Part shown: positions 6,551-10,085 of the stretch, piece by piece
Position numbering within the stretch: position 1 is the stretch's first letter
How the letters are laid out: each line of letters starts with the position of its first letter
Source of the DNA: Myxococcales bacterium
Lineage (GTDB): Bacteria; Myxococcota; Bradymonadia; REDH01
Reading direction: 5' to 3'
NCBI GenBank assembly: GCA_018970625.1
Contig: JAGWVZ010000089.1
Span: forward strand, 1-10,085
Length of the DNA: 10,085 nt
The notes under the pieces: generated by a model
Told to the model about the DNA's origin: nothing
Database searches by the model: none
What the model saw: the letters and a program-made list of their open reading frames with translations, nothing else
Made by a program: the position numbers and the translations under genes

Positions 6551-6709
6551 ACACATTGGCAGTCCCTGCGTCGACCGACCGTCTCCGCGGTGGTGAACTG
6601 GGCTGGCATGACAAGCGTTTCTGCGCTATGGCCCCGACCCGTTGACGCGGCTCCGTGACGTCATGGTTGTCGTACTCTTTTTGGCCCGTGTGCGGTCGCC
6701 ACCGCGGAT
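6551..6709. other. Leader region of the ATPase gene with a 10-bp inverted repeat
   Basis: No gene or confident promoter is visible in this 159-bp leader. TTGACG at 6642 lacks a matching -10 box. TCCGCGGTGG (6584-6593) and CCACCGCGGA (6699-6708) are perfect reverse complements 105 nt apart. The right arm covers the GGA that could serve as Shine-Dalgarno for the ATG at 6716. Pairing in the transcript could hide the start, or the arms could be operator half-sites. Both are inference. Confidence 0.35.
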
Positions 6710-6715
6710 GTGAAC

Positions 6716-7939
6716 ATGGATCGAATTACCCGAATCACCATCGAGAATGTCAGGGCGGTGCAGTTTGCCCAGCTCGATTTTTCGTCGGGCCTGACGGTAC
6801 TGATCGGTGAGAACGGAGCGGGTAAGAGCACGATTGTGGAGTGCCTTGAGCTCTTGCACAAGGCGGGACGGCCGGGTTTTCTGCAGCAGTTTTATGCGAC
6901 GCATCGAGGGTTGCCGAGCTTACTCTTGAAGGGTGCGCACTCGATGGCGCTGGCGATTCGCTTTTCTTCTGAGGACGACGGCGGGGTTGAGACGGAATAT
7001 CGGCTGGAGATTCTGCAACTGGCGAATAGTGCGGTTGCATTCACCGAAGAGTTGCTGGAGTGGGCTGCCGGTCATGAAAATGCAAAGGCGACCATGCTGA
7101 AACGAAACGTCAGTGGCGTCGAGGTTCTGCAGACACAAAAGGCGGAGCTGGTCATGGTGCGCGGATTTGGCATCCGTGGTGATGAGTTGGCGATTCACGG
7201 TTTTCAGACGGACCCACCGAACCGTGCTATTCCCCGGTTGCTTCGTGTGCTCGCCGGAATTGAAGTGCAGGTTCCTTTTGATACGCGCGCCTCGTGGGTC
7301 GCGCGTACTCATCAGAGGGTGGAGAGTCTTCGGGTGGCGAGCACGTTGTTTCCCGCCACAAGGGTACAGCTTTCGGGAGTAAATCTGGCCAACGCCTGGT
7401 CTGAGCTGCTGAACCGCGGTGAAGAGTCGCGCCGGCAAAGCCTGGAACTTGTTCGGCTTGGTCTTGGTGACCGTGTGGACAGCGTTGTGCAGCAGATTGA
7501 TCCGGGAGGCGGTAACGTGCACTTGGGTGTGCTTTTTCGCGGTATGAGCGAGCCGGTGCTTGCGGGTGATTTGTCGGATGGACAGCTGTCGTGGCTGGCG
7601 TTTGTGGCCATGGTCGAATTGAATGCGGGGCGTTCAATGCTTGCTCTCGATGAACCAGAGCTCCACTTGCACCCGTACCTGTTGGCAGCGCTTATGGCTC
7701 TTTTGCAGCGAGTGAATGTTCCCACTTTGCTGTCGACACATTCGGATTCGCTTCTGTCTCTGGTTGATGACCCGGCCGACGCCGTTCGCGTATGCGAGCT
7801 GGATGACGAGAGTCGGGTTCAGATTCGGACGGTTGACCGTTTGCTGCTGGCGCAATGGCTGCAGCACTATGGCGACTTTGGCCGACTGCGCGAGGCAGGG
7901 TATTTGTCACGCGTGATGACGATGCGTGAGGGTGCGTGA
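6716..7939 (+). CDS. ABC-type AAA family ATPase (OLD/RecF/RloA-like), candidate defence gene
   Basis: This 407-aa cytoplasmic ATPase belongs to the SMC/RecF-like ABC branch (AAA_21-like). It starts with a typical strand, ITRITIENVRAV, and carries Walker A G-E-N-G-A-G-K-S-T (31-39). The ABC signature is L-S-D-G-Q (286-290). Walker B is MLALDEPELHLHP, with Asp312 and Glu313, and the H-loop has His342 (LLSTHSDS). All ATP-site motifs are intact. Residues about 85-275 form an insert that is too short for a long SMC coiled coil. The protein has no fused TOPRIM domain; the next gene, one base away, seems to supply it. Such pairs occur in anti-phage systems (RloA/RloB, AbiLi/AbiLii, AriA/AriB), where the ATPase senses or scaffolds and the TOPRIM partner is the nuclease effector. 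The start is the ATG at 6716; a GTG at 6710 is equally possible. Confidence 0.85.
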   Translation: MDRITRITIENVRAVQFAQLDFSSGLTVLIGENGAGKSTIVECLELLHKAGRPGFLQQFYATHRGLPSLLLKGAHSMALAIRFSSEDDGGVETEYRLEILQLANSAVAFTEELLEWAAGHENAKATMLKRNVSGVEVLQTQKAELVMVRGFGIRGDELAIHGFQTDPPNRAIPRLLRVLAGIEVQVPFDTRASWVARTHQRVESLRVASTLFPATRVQLSGVNLANAWSELLNRGEESRRQSLELVRLGLGDRVDSVVQQIDPGGGNVHLGVLFRGMSEPVLAGDLSDGQLSWLAFVAMVELNAGRSMLALDEPELHLHPYLLAALMALLQRVNVPTLLSTHSDSLLSLVDDPADAVRVCELDDESRVQIRTVDRLLLAQWLQHYGDFGRLREAGYLSRVMTMREGA

Positions 7940-7940
7940 C

Positions 7941-8540
7941 ATGAGGCCGCTCGTCACCATCCTGTATGAAGACAGTCGACTGAGCCCATCACGGTTCGCC
8001 CTTCATGAGCTGGTCATTCGCCTTGTAGCGGATCGAAGCCATGGTGAGTTCTGGAAGTTCACCAATCGCCTGGAATGCAATCCCCGAAACGGCGTGGACA
8101 ATGTATTAAGCGACCTACGAAACGCGTCTCTCATTGCCGGGGAAGGGCGCCTCTTTGTGCTACTCGACCGGGATCGCATCATTAAACATCTGAATAATCG
8201 ATCGCGAATGTCAGGTGGTCGAACGTTACCGCCGACCGCTACCGACGATCAGATTGTCGAGACGATTCGTCTGCTTTCAGACGCGCCTGAGCGTGTGCGC
8301 GCGTTCCTGCTTCACGAGAATGTGGAAGGCGTGGTGAAGAGTATCGCCGACTGCGCACCCAGCCGATGGCAAGATGACGTGAAGGACGCGCTTCGAAAGG
8401 TACGTCTCGCACGTGAAGCAGTCCTCTCTGCAGCCGCCCGGGCACACGAGACGTCTGTGCGCGACTGCCTTAGGCAACGGCAACCTGGCCTCTCCGCACT
8501 AGCGGATGCGCTTAGCCAACTATCCGCGATGCAGGGCTGA
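7941..8540 (+). CDS. Small TOPRIM/RloB-like protein, candidate nuclease effector
   Basis: This 199-aa protein is cotranscribed with the ATPase: its ATG lies one base after the ATPase stop. GAGGGTG (7928-7934) inside the end of the ATPase gene serves as ribosome binding site. Features fitting a TOPRIM-type metal site are a hydrophobic N-terminal strand ending in Glu10-Asp11 (LVTILYEDS), a second strand with Asp76-x-Asp78 (LFVLLDRDR), and an acidic segment LLHENVEG with Glu126 and Glu129. The order E, then D-x-D, then a later acidic E motif resembles RloB/AbiLii and DUF4276/DUF4435-type TOPRIM proteins. The match is by pattern only and no subgroup is certain. In this role it would cut nucleic acid when triggered by its ATPase partner. 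The C-terminal 60 residues are helical and Arg/Ala-rich. Confidence 0.65.
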   Translation: MRPLVTILYEDSRLSPSRFALHELVIRLVADRSHGEFWKFTNRLECNPRNGVDNVLSDLRNASLIAGEGRLFVLLDRDRIIKHLNNRSRMSGGRTLPPTATDDQIVETIRLLSDAPERVRAFLLHENVEGVVKSIADCAPSRWQDDVKDALRKVRLAREAVLSAAARAHETSVRDCLRQRQPGLSALADALSQLSAMQG

Positions 8541-8549
8541 GGTGTCGTT

Positions 8550-8566
8550 CGCCCTCGTGGCGGCCA
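8550..8566. repeat. Inverted copy of repeat family 1, just after the TOPRIM-like gene
   Basis: CGCCCTCGTGGCGGCCA is the reverse complement of TGGCCGCCACGAGGGCG, which matches the copies at 1190 and 1268 over 16 of 17 bases. It starts 10 bp after the stop codon. The segment GTGGCGGCCATCTG also resembles the end of the family 2 hairpin (GTGTCGGCCATGTG), so the two families may be related. Confidence 0.6.
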
Positions 8567-8599
8567 TCTGTCCATGCGCCAGTGATTGCCACAAACCTT

Positions 8600-8656
8600 A
8601 AGAAAGCCAACGTTCCCGCCCCCCATGTCGGCCACCCGCCTCGGGAAAACCACCGT
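8600..8656. repeat. Third, truncated copy of repeat family 2
   Basis: From AAGAAA at 8600 through GGCCACCCGCCTCGGG (8630-8645) to AAACCACCGT (8647-8656), this segment follows 6441-6500 closely with a net 2-bp length difference. The match stops exactly where the IS66 left end begins, so the copy was probably cut by insertion. It has the same orientation as the copies at 6351-6550. Confidence 0.8.
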
Positions 8657-8675
8657 AACCGTTCACAGGACCCCG
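8655..8675 (+). repeat. Predicted left terminal inverted repeat of the IS66 element
   Basis: The sequence starts GTAACCGTTCACAGGACCCC. IS66 ends usually begin with GTAA, and the position (100 bp upstream of tnpA) is right. It coincides with the point where similarity to the host repeat is lost. The matching right end is not in the window. Confidence 0.65.
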
Positions 8676-8754
8676 TCCTTGCAGGGCTACCAGAAATTCC
8701 CGATTCTGCGCGCGTCGGGTCGACAGGCGGCCCAGTTAACGCAGAGCGAGGCGT

Positions 8755-9051
8755 ATGCGTCGGACATCGAAGCAATGGGAACGAATTATTGCGGAATATA
8801 AGGCTTCGGGTGAAGCCATGCGGACATTCGCTTCGCATCGGGGAATTCCACTGAGCACCCTGACGTGGCGCATTCGCCGGCATCGGCAAGCGGGGCGGAC
8901 GGACCAAGCGCAACAAGTTGGTTTTGTCGAGGTGGTGGGTTCTTCTGCAGTGTCGCACCTTCGTATTCGCACCGGGACGGGTGTGGAATTGGAGTTTGGT
9001 TGCCTGCCACCGGCCTCCTGGGTATCGAAATTGCTTGGAGGACTGGCATGA
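8755..9051 (+). CDS. tnpA: IS66 accessory protein TnpA
   Basis: This 98-aa protein is the small first product of IS66 elements, needed together with TnpB and TnpC for transposition. The N-terminal half (about 5-43, with EYKASGEAMRTFASHRGIPL and then WRIRRHR) is a helix-turn-helix typical of TnpA. The C-terminal half has the usual short beta-rich tail ending LPPASWVSKLLGGLA. GAGG at 8748-8751 lies near the ATG. The stop overlaps the tnpB start (ATGA), showing translational coupling. The length is normal. Confidence 0.88.
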   Translation: MRRTSKQWERIIAEYKASGEAMRTFASHRGIPLSTLTWRIRRHRQAGRTDQAQQVGFVEVVGSSAVSHLRIRTGTGVELEFGCLPPASWVSKLLGGLA

Positions 9052-9629
9052 TCGGGGTTCCGGCGTCGGTGCGCATTCTGCTCTGGAGTGAGCCGGTCGA
9101 TGGTCGCAAGGGATTCGATGGCCTGGCCATGCTCGTTCGTTCTGTCGGTGAGGACCCGTTCAGCGGGCACCTGTACGTGTTTCTCTGTCGGCGTCGGCAC
9201 ACAGTGAAACTGTTAACGTGGCAACGCGGCGGTCTTTTGCTGACGAGCAAACGTCTGGACCGAGGTCGTTTCCAGCCACCGACGGCAGCCGCCGGAACGC
9301 GCGTGGTGCTCGACGGCGTGGACCTGTCGTTGCTCCTGGATGGTACTGAAGTGGCGAAGGTCCATCGTGCACCCGCCTGGCAGCCCACCGAGCCGTACGC
9401 CAGCGGCATGAGCACAATGAAGCACCAGAGGGATCGACAACGCCGCCTGAATGTGATCTTGAATGGGCATGACGATTCGCCCCCCAGATATCAGCGAGTT
9501 GCAGTCGCATGTGGATGCGCAGGGCCTTCCATTGCTGCTGGCCTGGCAGCAGCAGGTTGCGGAAATGCTGGCGAAACAGGCGCACCGGATCGAGCAGCTC
9601 GAACGGATGGTTTTCGGTCCGCGCTCTGA
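9048..9629 (+). CDS. tnpB: IS66 accessory protein TnpB (Orf2) with an unusually long frame
   Basis: The first about 115 residues are a clear IS66 TnpB. They show PVDGRKGFDGLAMLV (17-31), DPFSGHLYVFLCRRR (36-50), VKLLTWQRGG and TSKRLDRGRFQPP. Usual TnpB proteins are about 115-120 aa, but this frame stays open to 193 aa. The extra 75 residues have low-complexity Gly/Ala content. From 9463 on they are read over tnpC in another frame, so they are unlikely to be conserved. The native stop was probably lost by a base change or a small indel near 9400. The true functional end may be about 9400. The start ATG overlaps the tnpA stop. Confidence 0.82.
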   Translation: MIGVPASVRILLWSEPVDGRKGFDGLAMLVRSVGEDPFSGHLYVFLCRRRHTVKLLTWQRGGLLLTSKRLDRGRFQPPTAAAGTRVVLDGVDLSLLLDGTEVAKVHRAPAWQPTEPYASGMSTMKHQRDRQRRLNVILNGHDDSPPRYQRVAVACGCAGPSIAAGLAAAGCGNAGETGAPDRAARTDGFRSAL

Positions 9630-10085
9630 AAAGATAACGCCGATCCAGCAGGAAGTGTCCCGTCAGGCAAATGCGGCAGAGGTGGAGGCACTTGCCAGGC
9701 GCCTGGCTGAAGCAGATGGCCGAACGGAGCCATCACCGCAAGATGAGCAAACCGCCCGCCGCAAGATAGGACGCGCTGCTTCGGAAGCGACGCGGGCCAA
9801 ACAAAGCAAAGCCCGTGCAGAATCTGCGCCGATTCTGGAGCAGACCATCGAAGTCAGTGAGGAGGACATCCCCGACGGCATGTCACTCGACGAGTTCAGG
9901 CGACTGGGGCAGGGAGAAACGCGCACCATCGTCTCGTATGTGAAGGGCCACTATGTCATCAAGCGATACACCCTTCAGACAATGCAGCATGTGGAGCAGT
10001 CCAACGTGATCGTGCAGGCGAAAATGCCGGAGCGCTCTCTGGTCGCTGGCGGCAAGTACGATGTGACCTGTTACACGCAGTGTGT
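9463..10085 (+). CDS. tnpC: IS66 transposase TnpC, N-terminal part, runs off the window
   Basis: The frame is open for at least 207 codons and has no stop before the window edge. Residues about 25-50 form the leucine-zipper-like helix of IS66 transposases (LAWQQQVAEMLAKQAHRIEQ, then LERMVFGPRSEK). The FG-x-x-SEK motif is diagnostic. A basic Ala/Lys/Arg linker follows (about 98-120). The next segment (about 126-207) corresponds to the usual zinc-finger region but lacks the normal Cys-x-x-Cys pairs, then shows the conserved PERSLVAGGKYDV-like lead-in to the catalytic domain. The DDE catalytic domain lies outside. The start at 9463 directly follows a TGA; 9469 is an alternative. Neither has a good ribosome binding site. 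Confidence 0.88.
   Translation, partial: MGMTIRPPDISELQSHVDAQGLPLLLAWQQQVAEMLAKQAHRIEQLERMVFGPRSEKITPIQQEVSRQANAAEVEALARRLAEADGRTEPSPQDEQTARRKIGRAASEATRAKQSKARAESAPILEQTIEVSEEDIPDGMSLDEFRRLGQGETRTIVSYVKGHYVIKRYTLQTMQHVEQSNVIVQAKMPERSLVAGGKYDVTCYTQC

Larger units (their letters stand above)
8655..10085 (+). mobile_element. IS66-family insertion sequence, left part
   Basis: The element begins at GTAACCGTTCACAGG (8655), a typical IS66-type end, and carries the standard gene order tnpA, tnpB, tnpC on one strand. IS66 elements make 8-bp target duplications. The predicted left copy is AAACCACC (8647-8654). The right end and the catalytic domain of tnpC lie beyond the window. The element sits in a copy of the local 100-bp repeat. 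Confidence 0.85.

Noticed and set aside
6642..6678. Sigma-70-like promoter for the ATPase gene (TTGACG)
   Set aside because: No -10 box stands at 16-18 bp. The nearest candidate, TACTCT, is 25 bp away.
6920..7522. Minus-strand ORF of 200 aa
   Set aside because: It is antisense to the ATPase gene, which has all Walker motifs in frame. The shadow has no recognisable motif.
8786..9415. Minus-strand ORF of 209 aa
   Set aside because: It is antisense to tnpA and tnpB of the IS66 element, which are clear family members.

Overview
The window looks like a chromosomal accessory region from a high-GC, Gram-negative bacterium of the former Deltaproteobacteria (Myxococcota, possibly Bradymonadales). 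The main reason is two lipoprotein-type proteins whose signal peptides lead straight into long Asp/Thr/Gly/Pro-rich linkers, a style common in that group. GC-rich hairpin repeats between genes fit this. The taxonomic call is an inference from style, not from a marker gene.

Layout from left to right. Positions 1-265 hold a 64-bp tandem repeat array and a perfect 13-bp inverted repeat. Positions 266-1180 (+) encode an Rpn-like PD-(D/E)XK nuclease with a C-terminal (G-R-V/D-E)6 tract. An in-frame internal ATG at 908 follows a perfect AAGGAG, so this may be an Rpn gene that carries its own intragenic antitoxin. GC-rich hairpin repeats lie between it and a convergent lipoprotein gene (1294-2931, -) with a carboxypeptidase-regulatory-like domain. 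Next come a possible 41-aa membrane protein (3033-3158, +) and a coupled pair read on the minus strand: an alpha/beta-hydrolase (3594-4547) followed by a hotdog-fold acyl-CoA thioesterase (3160-3597). A possible 52-aa ORF (4646-4804, +) precedes a second lipoprotein with a sialidase-like beta-propeller (4947-6341, +).

From 6351 the character changes. Two 100-bp direct repeats, each with a hairpin core, precede a tightly coupled two-gene unit: an ABC-type AAA ATPase (6716-7939) and a small TOPRIM/RloB-like protein (7941-8540). This architecture resembles known ATPase plus TOPRIM anti-phage modules (RloA/RloB, AbiLi/AbiLii, PARIS AriA/AriB). It is the best candidate for a little-described defence system here. 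A third, truncated copy of the 100-bp repeat follows it and is interrupted by the left end of an IS66-family element (tnpA, tnpB and partial tnpC, 8655 to the window end).

Taken together, two candidate defence or genome-conflict units (Rpn and ATPase/TOPRIM) are each bracketed by dispersed intergenic repeats. Ordinary envelope and lipid-metabolism genes lie between them. This suggests cassette exchange at repeats in a genomic island.
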